Assembly: GCA_031546815.1 (NCBI GenBank)
Contig: JAVBJV010000027.1
Span: 101,915 to 165,914, forward strand
Direction: 5' to 3'
From: JAVBJV01 sp031546815
GTDB taxonomy: Bacteria > Pseudomonadota > Alphaproteobacteria > Acetobacterales > Acetobacteraceae
DNA length: 64,000 bases
Part shown: piece after piece, positions 32,901-43,944 of the stretch
Position numbering within the stretch: position 1 is the stretch's first letter
Layout of the letters: each line of letters opens with the position of its first letter
Made by a program: the position numbers and the translations under genes
The notes under the pieces: generated by a model
The model's input: only the letters and a program-made list of their open reading frames with translations
What the model was told of the DNA's origin: nothing
The model's database searches: none

Positions 32901-33893
32901 ATAGGCCGCATCCCACATATCGGGGGCTGTATTCGTGAGCGTGATCGCGCCCGTATTGGTCACCGAAATATTACCGTTACCAAGATTGCTGCTTACAGCA
33001 TAAATGCCATTGGCAACTCTCCCGGCGATATTGATCGCGCCGCTGTTTTTGATTGTGGTATTGCCATCGCGGCCCACGGTATGGATGCCATCCGCAAATG
33101 CGCCACGTGTATCGATAGTGGCCGAGCTGTCGACGTTTACGGTTCCACTGGGACCGGCGGTCGCAACGATGCCATAGGCAACGCCCAGCGTTGTTATGGT
33201 CCCACCATTAATCGTCGCATTGACGTTGCCCGAGTTACTGGCCACACGCACAGCCCCATAGCGTGGCCGATCGCCCAGCAGATTTTCGCCTGCCGTCGTC
33301 AGGCTGCCGCCGGTCATCGTGACCGACGCACTGCCGGTGCCGCTGGCTGCCGCATTCAAGACTGCGCGACTATCCGTATTGGTCAGGTTTACAACCAGAT
33401 CGCTTACGGTGATCGTGGCATTGCCCGTTGTATTTTCGGCCTGAGCCGCAACGCCTTGTGAATTTGGCGCAACGACCTGAATATTACCACCGACAATGCT
33501 GATGCTGGCTGACCCGCCAGCCGAGGCATTGCTCAGGTGAATAACACCATCGCCGTTAATAAACGTATTACCGTCACCATTCGTAACGGTAACATTATCC
33601 CCCGTAAACGTCATCGACAGTGGAGTCGCACTATAGCTGCTGTGAATGTTCAACCGCCCGGCATCCAGGGTCCAGCCGCTTGCGGTAATCGCCACCCCCG
33701 TGGAGTAGTTCCACCGCTCCATGATGCCGCTGGAATTTCCCGTGCAACTGATCGTGGGCGTATCCAATCCGACGCAGCCCGCCTGGGCGGGCGTGCTGTT
33801 CATGAACGTCAGTCCAAAAACCAGAGCCAGCGCCGTACCCTGGAGCAGGTTCTTGGTATATTTGGAACGCATCAAATTTTTATAGGGCGCCAT
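29982..33893 (-). CDS. large autotransporter, intact
   Basis: 1303 residues. The N-terminal signal is long (KNLLQGTALALVFGLTFMNS, cleavage near PAQA). The passenger (about 40-960) is a repetitive beta-helix with dozens of VNNTGxI/T-type turns (VNNTGAITS, ITNTGAITLT and similar), nearly Cys-free. A pertactin-like segment (AFEYHLYQGG) leads to the linker GCEETNTCPKPPP near 1000, then the autotransporter barrel (about 1040-1303) ending LLLGAKYSW. The linker motif matches the autotransporter at the window start. It secretes its own passenger through the outer membrane; adhesion is a family-level guess. In-frame starts are 33893 and 33872, neither with a clear ribosome site. Confidence 0.93.
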   Translation of the reverse strand: MAPYKNLMRSKYTKNLLQGTALALVFGLTFMNSTPAQAGCVGLDTPTISCTGNSSGIMERWNYSTGVAITASGWTLDAGRLNIHSSYSATPLSMTFTGDNVTVTNGDGNTFINGDGVIHLSNASAGGSASISIVGGNIQVVAPNSQGVAAQAENTTGNATITVSDLVVNLTNTDSRAVLNAAASGTGSASVTMTGGSLTTAGENLLGDRPRYGAVRVASNSGNVNATINGGTITTLGVAYGIVATAGPSGTVNVDSSATIDTRGAFADGIHTVGRDGNTTIKNSGAINIAGRVANGIYAVSSNLGNGNISVTNTGAITLTNTAPDMWDAAYGILTTVEGSGSTFINNSAAITAAYGTAISASGTAGTMTIINSGKLNVHDFGIIAWNNMTATNLDNANVRVENTGTIVSSDGILTRAYGVGTTTVINTADITTTGTGIASDGSNGLIQITNSGKLNSGFAGIDASADGNGRVDVNNTGSITSAGNGMRITSGAGDIQVTNSAAATILTTGMGYGGAGIAIQNNSTGTTTVNNAASITVVGDYAHAIVAWGRGGPVTVNNTGVLSATNIGIYALSRVDGQVNVNNTGAITSVANGIEAGTESGAVEVNNAANVTSSTADGIRLDSVHGTATLNVTGGIVSALNGNGLTMVSMTGNSTMTISSGAEIHGGAAGVLSYSATQMLSNAGQIDALSDVAVMRGVNTAFKILNTGSITGVMTVAPSADGVVTGALSLDNVGVWNLRSFGDTDGDHVRDTWRVAVSDFESLSGNTINNTGVLNMVAQAGTAATFDATGAYLPGGLAANTPVAGGAVQAQILGVQTFSNSGLMDLTGGGSVPGNVLVISGGHTAGTDGGGVYVANGGAIRLNTVLNDGGANSVSDVLVVDSTRLGTAATKLQVNAVGGAGALTTSNGILLIEVLDKAASATGVFAQEGRIVGGAFEYHLYQGGVGDSATDGNWYLRSTLATPPLPPGCEETNTCPKPPPVVPQFRPEVGAYLGNQMAAVAMFRHTLHDRLGEVDYLERQRDIDEGRHAASWVRVTGNLTDSVAAGRQLDLRTMAGMAQAGFELGRWTDGDSRLLLGVMAGAGTAHTTSRSLDGSYDAKGDVTGYSVGLYGTWYQSAADARGLYIDTWVQHGWYDNTVKGDELASESYDSRALSASIEAGYAFELARGERRAYFFEPQAQVIYTDYSANAHREANGTVVTPGDAGGFLTRLGARIYNRPLTMQGERVQPFLEFNWWHAMEDNSVAFNGYSVAQNMPRDTYEVKLGAEAELNDRWTMWGHAGLRLGADDFRDVDLLLGAKYSW

Positions 33894-34548
33894 GGCGGGG
33901 GGATGTCCAGTTAATGTAACTAAATGGTTGAAAGCAAGATAAGGAATTTCACTGTAATTTTACAGTTATTTTTTATGAAAATTACACTTCATCTATTTAT
34001 AATGCGTTAAAATATTGAAAAACCTGCATTTTTGTAAGTGTATATTATAATTACATAACTATTTATTACTTTTATTTTAACTTTACCAGCCCAGCCATCT
34101 TGGGAAGTGCGTTCGTAAACAACCCTGCCTCGCGCCGGGGGCGGCGGGTTCAACGGGGCTGACAGCCGGGGCGCTTATTGCCCTTTCATCACCTGGTACA
34201 GTTGGTGTGTACGGGGCATGGGTCTGTCAGCTTCAAAAACCTGACGATGGTACGATCGGCAGTTCGCGCATCCCGTTCATCGACACACGCCACAACAAAA
34301 AAGCGCATGATGGTGATCGCAGTATTCTGAAACCCGGATCAGATGATTATTGAGCTTATGGCCTTAAGGACCAGAGGTGCCTGCACAGGCCGTGCAAAAC
34401 AAGAATGCATAAAGCGCATTAACAAACCGCTGCCCTGTTTTGACAGACCGAAACATGCCACGTAATAGCTCGGCGAATGGCTTTGGTTTTTCGGGCTGGG
34501 TTCTGCCACGCGGCAGATCCTCTCTCGCAACCCACTGAGAATATTCAG
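33894..34548. other. non-coding region upstream of the large autotransporter
   Basis: About 655 bp with no supportable gene. The part nearest the autotransporter (33920-34080) is very AT-rich, with poly-T and ATTATAATTACATAA-like tracts, and probably holds its promoter. The rest (34081-34548) is mixed composition; I see no conserved feature there. Confidence 0.6.
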
Positions 34549-34631
34549 GCCCGCCTGGCGGAATGGTAGACGCAGCGGACTTAAAATCCGCGGTTCTTTT
34601 GGACATGGGGGTTCGAGTCCCCCGGTGGGCA
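34549..34631 (+). tRNA. tRNA-Leu (UAA)
   Basis: Acceptor GCCCGCC pairs with GGTGGGC (one G-U). The anticodon arm GCGGA-CTTAAAA-TCCGC gives anticodon TAA. A long variable arm (GGTTCTTTTGGACAT region) and a T arm GGGGG-TTCGAGT-CCCCC follow. These are class II features of leucine tRNA. The 3' CCA is not encoded (A then TTTTTT), unlike tRNA-Thr at 27357; the T-run can serve as its terminator. Confidence 0.96.
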
Positions 34632-34734
34632 TTTTTTCCAGTTTTCGACCTGCGCGCGCAGATGCGTTTTTATGTTTCGTTTCGTGAAACCCGCGCTATC
34701 CTGACCGGTAATAACACGTCAGGGAAACCTTGTT

Positions 34735-36336
34735 ATGCTGAACCGCCGCACGCTGCTCATGTCGTCTGCCGTCCTCACCGGCGCCTTGCTGGCCGGACGC
34801 AACAACGCGCAGGCTGCCACACCGCGTAACGTCGTGGTGATGGGAAAACAGATCGACGACATCATCACCCTCGACCCGCAGGAATCTTTCGAATATTCGG
34901 GCGCTGAAATCGGCGGGAACGTGTATCAGAAACTGGTGATCGCCGACCCGGCTTCACCCGACAAGCTGATCCCCCAGCTGGCCGAACGCTGGGAAATCGG
35001 GGCCGATCACAAGACCTATACGTTCCATATGCGCCAGGGTGTGAAATTCGCCTCGGGCAAGCCCGTCACCGCCGAAGACGCAGCGTTCAGTATCCAGCGC
35101 GCGGTCATCATCAACAAGGCACCGGGGTTCATCTTCACGCAGTTCGGCCTTACCAAGGACAATGTGGCCCAGCGCGTGAAGGCCGTCGACGCCAAGACAC
35201 TGCAGATCGAACTGCCGGAAGCCTTCGCGCCGACCTTCCTGCTCTACTGCCTGACAGCCAATGTCGGCAGCATCGTCGAAAAAGCTGCGGTCATGGCAAA
35301 CCAGAAAGACAGCGATCTGGGTGGCGCGTGGCTGAAGACCAATTCAGCCGGGTCCGGTCCGCTTGCCGTGCGCAACTGGCTGGCCAGCGAAAGCGTGACG
35401 CTGGACCTCAACGCCCACTACGCAGGCACCGACAAACCAACCTGGAACCGCTTCGTGATCCGGCACATGTCGGAACCGTCGGCCCAGCTGCTGGCGCTGC
35501 GTCAGGCCGACATCGATTACGCGCGCAACCTTGGCCCCGACCAGCTGCGCGCCATTGCGGGCAATGCGGATTTCGTGACCACACCGGCCAACCGCGCCAG
35601 CCTGATGTATATCGCCCTGAACCAGAAACACCCGATCCTGTCCAAGCCGCAGGTGCGACAGGCGATCAAATGGGCGATCGACTACACGGCGATCGAGAAG
35701 AACATCACCGCCAATACGTATCGTGCGCATCAGGCCTTCCTGCCCGCGGGCCTGCCCGGCGCGCTGACCGACAAGCCGTTCCAGAAGGACGTCGCCCGCG
35801 CCAAGGCGCTGCTGGCCGAAGCCGGACATCCAGACGGGTTCGAGATCTCGCTGGACCATTTCTCGGGCGCACCGCTGGGCGACATCGCCCAGGCGATCCA
35901 GTCCGATCTGGCGGCCATCGGCATCAAGGTGAATCTGCTGGGCGGCGAGATGCGCGCCATCATCACCAAGACGCGCGCGCGCACACACGAAATGGCGATG
36001 CTGCGCTGGGGGTCGGACTATTTCGACCCGAACAGCAACGCGCAGGCCTTCTGCGAAAACACCGACAACTCGGACGGCGCGACGATCAAACCGCTGACCT
36101 GGCGGTTGTCGTGGCAGGACAAGGAAATCTCGGACCTGTCGCAGGCTGCCGTGCGCGAACTGGATGGCGACAAGCGTATCGCCATGTATCAGCAGTTGCA
36201 GCGCCTGCACCGTGAACGCGCGCCGTTCGTGGTGCTGTTGCAGGAAATCGAGGTGCCGACCGCACGTCGCGGTGTTTCCGGTCTGCGCGTCGGCCCGACA
36301 TCGGAAAGCACGCGCCTGTTTACCGTGACGAAGTAA
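34735..36336 (+). CDS. peptide-type ABC transporter substrate-binding protein (SBP family 5), copy 1
   Basis: 533 residues with an export signal (MLNRRTLLMSSAVLTGALLAG, cleavage near AQAA). Cluster C/DppA-like binding protein: LDPQESFEYSGAEIGGNVYQ, LAERWEIGADHKTYTFHMRQGVKF near 80-103, and VRQAIKWAIDYTAIEKN near 305. Such proteins deliver oligopeptides or nickel-type ligands to an ABC permease, but no permease or ATPase gene is adjacent. The next gene is a close full-length paralogue. AGGGAAA precedes the ATG. A terminator follows each copy, so they are separate transcripts or attenuated. Confidence 0.9.
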   Translation: MLNRRTLLMSSAVLTGALLAGRNNAQAATPRNVVVMGKQIDDIITLDPQESFEYSGAEIGGNVYQKLVIADPASPDKLIPQLAERWEIGADHKTYTFHMRQGVKFASGKPVTAEDAAFSIQRAVIINKAPGFIFTQFGLTKDNVAQRVKAVDAKTLQIELPEAFAPTFLLYCLTANVGSIVEKAAVMANQKDSDLGGAWLKTNSAGSGPLAVRNWLASESVTLDLNAHYAGTDKPTWNRFVIRHMSEPSAQLLALRQADIDYARNLGPDQLRAIAGNADFVTTPANRASLMYIALNQKHPILSKPQVRQAIKWAIDYTAIEKNITANTYRAHQAFLPAGLPGALTDKPFQKDVARAKALLAEAGHPDGFEISLDHFSGAPLGDIAQAIQSDLAAIGIKVNLLGGEMRAIITKTRARTHEMAMLRWGSDYFDPNSNAQAFCENTDNSDGATIKPLTWRLSWQDKEISDLSQAAVRELDGDKRIAMYQQLQRLHRERAPFVVLLQEIEVPTARRGVSGLRVGPTSESTRLFTVTK

Positions 36337-36356
36337 ACATCTGAACCGCATAACAG

Positions 36357-36385
36357 AACGGGGGCATCCACGGGTGCCCCCGTTT
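36357..36385 (+). terminator. terminator after SBP copy 1
   Basis: AACGGGGGCA pairs with TGCCCCCGTT around TCCACGGG, then TTTGC. The same stem sequence (CGGGGGCA/TGCCCCCG) recurs after the second paralogue. Confidence 0.8.
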
Positions 36386-36456
36386 GCATGTCTGCTTGCC
36401 ACATCGGGCAAGGCGGGTATCCTTGCACGCAATTAAACAAAAACAAGGAAACACCC

Positions 36457-38055
36457 ATGCTCACACGTCGTTTTCTGATGAGTGCAACCGCCGCCGGAGC
36501 CGCCCTGCTGCACGCCGCCGATGCGGCCTATGCCGCCAGCCCGTCGAACATCATCGTGGTGGGCAAACGGATCGACGATCTGATCAGCCTCGACCCGCAG
36601 GAATGTTTTGAATTCACCGGCAGCGAACTGTGCGGCAACATCTATCAAGGTCTGGTCACCAGCCCGAACAGCGACCCCAATAAATTGGAAGGCGATCTGG
36701 CCGAACGGTGGGAGGTCAGCGCCGATGGCAAGACCTATACATTCCATCTGCGCCAGGGGCCAAAATTCGCATCCGGAAAACCGGTGACGGCGGAGGACGT
36801 GGTGTTCTCGCTCTCGCGCGGCGTGCTGCTGAACAAACCCTGCGCCTTCATCCTGAAGCAGTTCGGGCTGACGGCCGAGAACGTCGCGCAGGACATCACC
36901 GCCCCCGATGCACGCACAGTCGTTATCAAGCTGCCCGAGACCTTCGCGCCGAGTTTTGTGCTCTACTGCCTGTCCTCGACCATTGGCGGCGTGGTGGAAA
37001 AAGCCGTCGCGATGGCCAACCAGAAAGACGGCGATCTGGGCAATGCGTGGCTGAAAACCAACTCGGCCGGATCGGGTCTGCTGACGCTGTATTCCTGGCG
37101 CGCCAGCGAGAGCGTGATGCTGGGGATCAACCCGCATCAAATCGGCGCGGCGCCATCGTGGACGCGCATGGTGATCCGCCACATGCCCGAAGCCGCTACG
37201 CAGTTGCTGGCGGTGCAGCAGGGCGATATCGACATCGCGCGCGATCTTGGGCCGGACCAGCTGCGCGCCATTGCATCAGACAGCACGCTAAAGCCGCAGC
37301 AGATCGCGCGGGCGCGGTTGCTGTATCTGTCGTTGAACACCAAACACCCACTGCTGGCAAAACCGCAGGTGCGACAGGCAATCAAATGGGCGATCGATTA
37401 CACCAGCATCGAGCGCAACATCACACCGAATTTCTACACCGTGCACCAGACTTTCCTGCCCGCTGGTTTCCCCGCCGCGGTCACCGACAAGCCGTTCCAG
37501 AAGAACATCGCCCGCGCCAAGGCCCTGCTGGCTGAAGCCGGCGTGCCGGATGGGTTCGAGATCACGCTCGATCATGCCTCCAGCTCGCCGTTCAGCGACA
37601 TTGCACAGGCGATCCAGGCCGATCTGGCCGCTGTCGGCATTCGTGTGACATTGCAGAGTGGCGAGATCCGCGCCGTGCTGACCCGCACGCGCAACCGTCA
37701 GCACGATATCTCGCTGGGGCGCTGGGGAGCGGATTACTTCGACCCCAACACCAATGCGCAGTGGTTCTGCGAAAACGGCGACAACTCCACCGACACACCG
37801 CTGCGCACCGGCGCGTGGAATTCATCGTGGCAGGATGCCGATATTCATGCGCGATCCAAGGCAGCAGCGCGCGAGCTGGATACGGAAAAACGCATCGCCA
37901 TGTATGCACAGCTGCAACGCGACATGCTGGAACGCAGCCCGTTTGTCATCATGTTGCAGCAGCTGGATACGGTGGTCTCGCAGCGCCGCGTCTCGGGGAT
38001 TGAACTGGGGGTGATGGCGGATCGCACGCCTTATCGGCTGATCACGAAATCCTGA
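36457..38055 (+). CDS. peptide-type ABC transporter substrate-binding protein (SBP family 5), copy 2
   Basis: 532 residues from the ATG at 36457, chosen by AAGGAAA just upstream and a good signal peptide (MLTRRFLMSATAAGAALLHA, cleavage near AYAAS). It shares length, order and most motifs with copy 1: LDPQECFEFTGSELCGNIYQ, LAERWEVSADGKTYTFHLRQG, VRQAIKWAIDYTSIERN, PDGFEITLDHASSSPF. The two arose by tandem duplication. Differences are spread through the ligand lobes, so ligands may differ. No transporter partner is encoded alongside. Confidence 0.9.
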   Translation: MLTRRFLMSATAAGAALLHAADAAYAASPSNIIVVGKRIDDLISLDPQECFEFTGSELCGNIYQGLVTSPNSDPNKLEGDLAERWEVSADGKTYTFHLRQGPKFASGKPVTAEDVVFSLSRGVLLNKPCAFILKQFGLTAENVAQDITAPDARTVVIKLPETFAPSFVLYCLSSTIGGVVEKAVAMANQKDGDLGNAWLKTNSAGSGLLTLYSWRASESVMLGINPHQIGAAPSWTRMVIRHMPEAATQLLAVQQGDIDIARDLGPDQLRAIASDSTLKPQQIARARLLYLSLNTKHPLLAKPQVRQAIKWAIDYTSIERNITPNFYTVHQTFLPAGFPAAVTDKPFQKNIARAKALLAEAGVPDGFEITLDHASSSPFSDIAQAIQADLAAVGIRVTLQSGEIRAVLTRTRNRQHDISLGRWGADYFDPNTNAQWFCENGDNSTDTPLRTGAWNSSWQDADIHARSKAAARELDTEKRIAMYAQLQRDMLERSPFVIMLQQLDTVVSQRRVSGIELGVMADRTPYRLITKS

Positions 38056-38062
38056 AGTCACG

Positions 38063-38091
38063 CGGGGGCATCTGCGGGTGCCCCCGTTTTT
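38063..38091. terminator. terminator after SBP copy 2
   Basis: CGGGGGCA/TGCCCCCG stem around TCTGCGGG, then TTTTT. It overlaps the end of the convergent ydcF-like gene by a few bases. Confidence 0.82.
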
Positions 38092-38671
38092 ACTGCCCGC
38101 TGGCCTGCGCCGCGTTTGGGATCCGCAGGTAATCCAGCGCGTTCTTCACATATTCCGCCAGCACCGATCCCGCTTCGTAAACCACCAGCGTGTTGCGCAG
38201 GTTATCCCCCGCATAGACGCTGTGCATGCCGAACTCCACATCCGGCCATAGCTGGCGGAACGTGTTCATCGCCCGGTACGAATGCGTCCACGATGTTACT
38301 AGCATGATCCGCTGCGGGTTCTGCGCGGCCAGCGCGCGGCGGGTGAACAGCGCGTTCTGGCGTGTATTGCGCGACACGCATTCCTTGTCGATCGCATCGC
38401 CCGGAACGCCCGCCATCCGCAACCGCTGTTCAATCACGTAGCAGTCGCCCGTCCCGGTGATGAAGACGCGCGGCGCAATGCCCTGGTGATACAGCTCTGC
38501 CGCGCCGATCACACGCTGCCCCGACTCGCCACCCAGCACGACGATCCAATCGGCGTGCGGAAGCGGCACCTCGGTCATCAGCCAGGTTTTGGCGTAACGC
38601 AGCAACGGGGCTGCAACCAGCAAACCCAGCAGCGACGCCGCACCCAGAAACTTTAAAAACCGCGCAAACAT
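38090..38671 (-). CDS. YdcF/ElyC-family (DUF218) membrane protein
   Basis: 193 residues with an N-terminal membrane helix (about 5-25, LKFLGAASLLGLLVAAPLL). DUF218 motifs: ADWIVVLGGESGQRVIGAAELY near residue 40, VFITGTGDCYV near 68, the conserved Asn-Thr in ECVSRNTRQNALFTRRAL near 98, and MLVTSWTHSYRA near 122. ElyC and SanA relatives affect envelope and undecaprenyl-linked metabolism, but the activity of this subgroup is not established. It starts directly after the gyrB stop, so it is probably co-transcribed with gyrB. Confidence 0.85.
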   Translation of the reverse strand: MFARFLKFLGAASLLGLLVAAPLLRYAKTWLMTEVPLPHADWIVVLGGESGQRVIGAAELYHQGIAPRVFITGTGDCYVIEQRLRMAGVPGDAIDKECVSRNTRQNALFTRRALAAQNPQRIMLVTSWTHSYRAMNTFRQLWPDVEFGMHSVYAGDNLRNTLVVYEAGSVLAEYVKNALDYLRIPNAAQASGQ

Positions 38672-41131
<2,460 letters not shown>

Positions 41132-41186
41132 TTATAGCGATTCGGCACCGTTTGGCCTAGGGCTACGCGCAATTTAACGCCCTGTT

Positions 41187-42338
41187 TTATGGGGTATTTT
41201 CGCGCGGAAATCCGGGTTCCGGAGACAGCTTCCCGCCATCTGCGCGCTGCATGTCGATCAACCCTGACAACGGGGCGAAAATATCGGCGTCGGTGCCCGT
41301 CATCAGCACCTGCGCGGGCAGTGCAACCAGTGCCGCAAACAGCGCCGCGCGACGCTCGGGGTCCAGATGCACGGCCGGTTCGTCGAGCAGCAATAACGGC
41401 GCAAAACCCCGCACCTCGGCAATCAGTGCCGTGTGACCCAGAATGGTCGAGACCAGCAGCGCCTTCTGTTCGCCGGTACTCGCAAGCGCGGCGGGCAGGT
41501 TTTTCTCCAGATGCAGCAGGTCCATGTCGGCCCGATGCGCCCCCAGCAGCGACGATCCCGCCGCCGCATCGCGCCCCCGATTGGCGGCCAAAGCAGCCCG
41601 CAGACGGTCCTCGGCGGCCAGCGCCGGGGCTTCTTCCAGCCAGTCGGCGATGGCGTCCTTCAGCAACACCCTCACGGCGGGAAACGCGCCCGGCGGAGGC
41701 AGCGCATTCAGCCGCGCCACCAATGCGCGTCGCGCCGCCGCAGCGGCCACACCGTGCCGCGCCATCGCGTCTTCCAGACCGGCCAGCCAGGCATCCTGCG
41801 CGCGGCCCTCGGCCAGCAGGCGGTTGCGCTGCGCCATGGCGTTGTCGTGGGCGGCGATCTCGCGCGCATGGCCGGGTTCCAGCGCCCAGACCAGCCGGTC
41901 CAGAAACCGCCGTCGTCCACCCGCCGCTTCCTGGAACAACCGGTCCATCTGCGGGGTCAGCCACACTGCCGCCACACGCTGCGCCACATCGGCCTGACTT
42001 CTGGGCGGGGCACCGTTCACCCGGAACACCCGCCGCTCGGTCGTGCCATCAGGCGGTGTGCCGGTGCCGACATCCATCTCGCCCGCCGGGGTTTCGAACC
42101 GTGCCGCCACCGCCCAGCGTGCGGCACCATGGCGCAGCAGTTCGGGCATACGCGCGCCACGCAGACCGCGGCCCGGCACCAGCAGAGATATCGCTTCGAG
42201 GAGATTGGTTTTACCAGCCCCATTCGGGCCGATGATCGCCGCGATCCGCCCGGCCGGTTGCCAGAGCAGATCGTCGTAATTGCGGAAATCGGTCAACCCG
42301 ACCCGCTGTAGACGAAGCGCGGGGCCTGCATCAGCCAT
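41187..42338 (-). CDS. recF: DNA replication and repair protein RecF
   Basis: 383 residues. An SMC-like ATPase of gap repair and RecFOR loading. Walker A GPNGAGKTN at residues 37-45, signature-type STGEQKALLVSTIL near 285, and Walker B LLLLDEPAVHLDPERR near 315. The N-terminus LQRVGLTDFRNYDDL is classic RecF. It lies 21 bp after dnaN. Confidence 0.96.
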   Translation of the reverse strand: MADAGPALRLQRVGLTDFRNYDDLLWQPAGRIAAIIGPNGAGKTNLLEAISLLVPGRGLRGARMPELLRHGAARWAVAARFETPAGEMDVGTGTPPDGTTERRVFRVNGAPPRSQADVAQRVAAVWLTPQMDRLFQEAAGGRRRFLDRLVWALEPGHAREIAAHDNAMAQRNRLLAEGRAQDAWLAGLEDAMARHGVAAAAARRALVARLNALPPPGAFPAVRVLLKDAIADWLEEAPALAAEDRLRAALAANRGRDAAAGSSLLGAHRADMDLLHLEKNLPAALASTGEQKALLVSTILGHTALIAEVRGFAPLLLLDEPAVHLDPERRAALFAALVALPAQVLMTGTDADIFAPLSGLIDMQRADGGKLSPEPGFPRENTP

Positions 42339-42359
42339 ACACAGGCCCCGCGAGCAGTC

Positions 42360-43484
42360 TTAGACGCGCATCGGCATCAGCACGAACAACGCAGACGTAT
42401 CCGCCGCATCGCGCACGATGGTCGGGGCCGAGCCGTCGCTGAACAGGAATTCAACTTCATTGCCGATCTGGTCGGTAATGTCGTTCAGATAGCGCGCCTG
42501 GAAGCCGATCTCGATCGGGCCGGCTTCATACTTCGCGCGGCCACCGTCCAGTTCTTCCGTCGCCGTGCCCTGCTCGGGCGAGCTTGCGGAGATCACCAGC
42601 AGATCGCGCGAGATCGACAGTTTCACCGGGCGCGAACGCTCGGTCGAAATGGCCGACACGCGAGCCACGGCGTCGGCAAAATCCTTCTTGCCAACGCTGA
42701 GGATCTTATCGTTGCCGCGCGGAATCACGCGTTCGTATTCGGGGAAGGTGCCATCGATCAGCTTGCTGGTCAGGCGCACCTGGTCGAACGTGAAGGCGAT
42801 GCGGGTGTCGGACAGCGCCACGCGCACATCACCCGAGGTTTCGTCCACCAGCTTGCGCAGTTCGGCCACGGTCTTGCGCGGCACGATCACGCCCGGAATG
42901 CCACCGGCGCCTTCGGGCAGCGGTTCTTCCACACGGGCCAGACGGTGCCCGTCGGTCGCCACGGCGCGCAGCACCTGGGTGCCGTCGCTGTCGGTGGCGT
43001 GCACGTAGATGCCGTTCAGGTAGTAACGCGTTTCCTCGGTGCTGATCGCAAAGCGTGTGCGATCGACCAGGCCACGCACGGCGGCGGCAGGCAGGTTGAA
43101 TTCATGCGGCAGGTTGCCGGCGGCCATCGACGGGAAATCGTCTACCGGCAGCACGTTCAGGCTGGTCGAATAACGGCCCGCCCGCAGCGCCAGATGCGCA
43201 TCGCCACCCGGATGATCCAGTTCAACCACCGCCCCTTCGGGCAGGCGCTTCACGATTTCGAACAATGTCGCGGCCGGCGCGGTCGTCGCGCCGTTGCGGC
43301 TGGTATCCGCGGCCACTTCTTCGGTGATCGCGATTTCCATGTCGGTCGCGGCCAGGGTCAGGCGGCCATCCTTCACCGAGATCATCACGTTCGCCAGAAT
43401 GGGGATCGTGTTGCGTTTTTCCACCACGCTCTGCACGTGAGCGAGGGCTTTGAGCAGCGCAGCGCGGTCCGCTGTAAACTTCAT
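42360..43484 (-). CDS. dnaN: DNA polymerase III beta sliding clamp
   Basis: 374 residues, the normal three-domain clamp. MKFTADRAALLKALAHVQSVVE at the N-terminus, IPILANVMISVKDG near 27, FPEYERVIPRGNDK near 240, and the C-terminal TSALFVLMPMRV that contributes to the protein-binding pocket. It encircles DNA and tethers polymerase III. dnaA lies 460 bp upstream, with a small opposite-strand gene in between. Confidence 0.98.
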   Translation of the reverse strand: MKFTADRAALLKALAHVQSVVEKRNTIPILANVMISVKDGRLTLAATDMEIAITEEVAADTSRNGATTAPAATLFEIVKRLPEGAVVELDHPGGDAHLALRAGRYSTSLNVLPVDDFPSMAAGNLPHEFNLPAAAVRGLVDRTRFAISTEETRYYLNGIYVHATDSDGTQVLRAVATDGHRLARVEEPLPEGAGGIPGVIVPRKTVAELRKLVDETSGDVRVALSDTRIAFTFDQVRLTSKLIDGTFPEYERVIPRGNDKILSVGKKDFADAVARVSAISTERSRPVKLSISRDLLVISASSPEQGTATEELDGGRAKYEAGPIEIGFQARYLNDITDQIGNEVEFLFSDGSAPTIVRDAADTSALFVLMPMRV

Positions 43485-43649
43485 CGTGTCGTTCCTAATG
43501 GCCTAAAAACGGGCGTAGCGAATCGGGGCGGATGCTACCAGCCTTGGATTCGGCGGGAAAGCCCCAAGGACGCTTCGAGAGCAGCTTATCGGCCTCTGGC
43601 GCTTGCCACGCCATCGCCCAGTCCACATATTTGCCCAATTCAGTTCAGA

Positions 43650-43925
43650 ATGAGCCGTTTCGCAATGCCTTCCCGTCGCATTTCGCCGTATCTGATCGCA
43701 ACGCTCCTGTGGCTGGTAGCTGTGCCGGTTCACGCCTGGATCTTCGTTTCATCCCAGATGGCCGATATGCAGACGAACCCGCCGCCCGACCTGTACGCCC
43801 GGACAGCGGATTTCCAGCTGATGATTTTCTGCCTTTTCCGGTTCCCGCTCTGGGTTCTCGCGTTGGGGATCGTGGTGTTTGTGATGTACGGGCTTCGGAA
43901 AAAATCACCCTCTGCGGCAGCCTGA
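43650..43925 (+). CDS. small two-helix membrane protein between dnaN and dnaA
   Basis: 91 residues from an ATG at 43650, opposite in strand to dnaN and dnaA. Two hydrophobic segments (about 12-30, SPYLIATLLWLVAVPVHAW; and 57-80, FQLMIFCLFRFPLWVLALGIVVFVMY) are joined by a polar loop, ending in a short basic tail (GLRKKS). I do not recognise a family. The clear hydropathy pattern and lack of overlap with a known gene support a real gene, though no strong ribosome site is visible. Confidence 0.55.
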   Translation: MSRFAMPSRRISPYLIATLLWLVAVPVHAWIFVSSQMADMQTNPPPDLYARTADFQLMIFCLFRFPLWVLALGIVVFVMYGLRKKSPSAAA

Positions 43926-43944
43926 CGCCCCGGAAACGCTTCCC

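Noticed and set aside
34339..34632. 97-residue minus-strand ORF reading GGLEPPCPKEPRILSPLRLPF
   Set aside because: It is the antisense of tRNA-Leu, a well-known source of false proteins.
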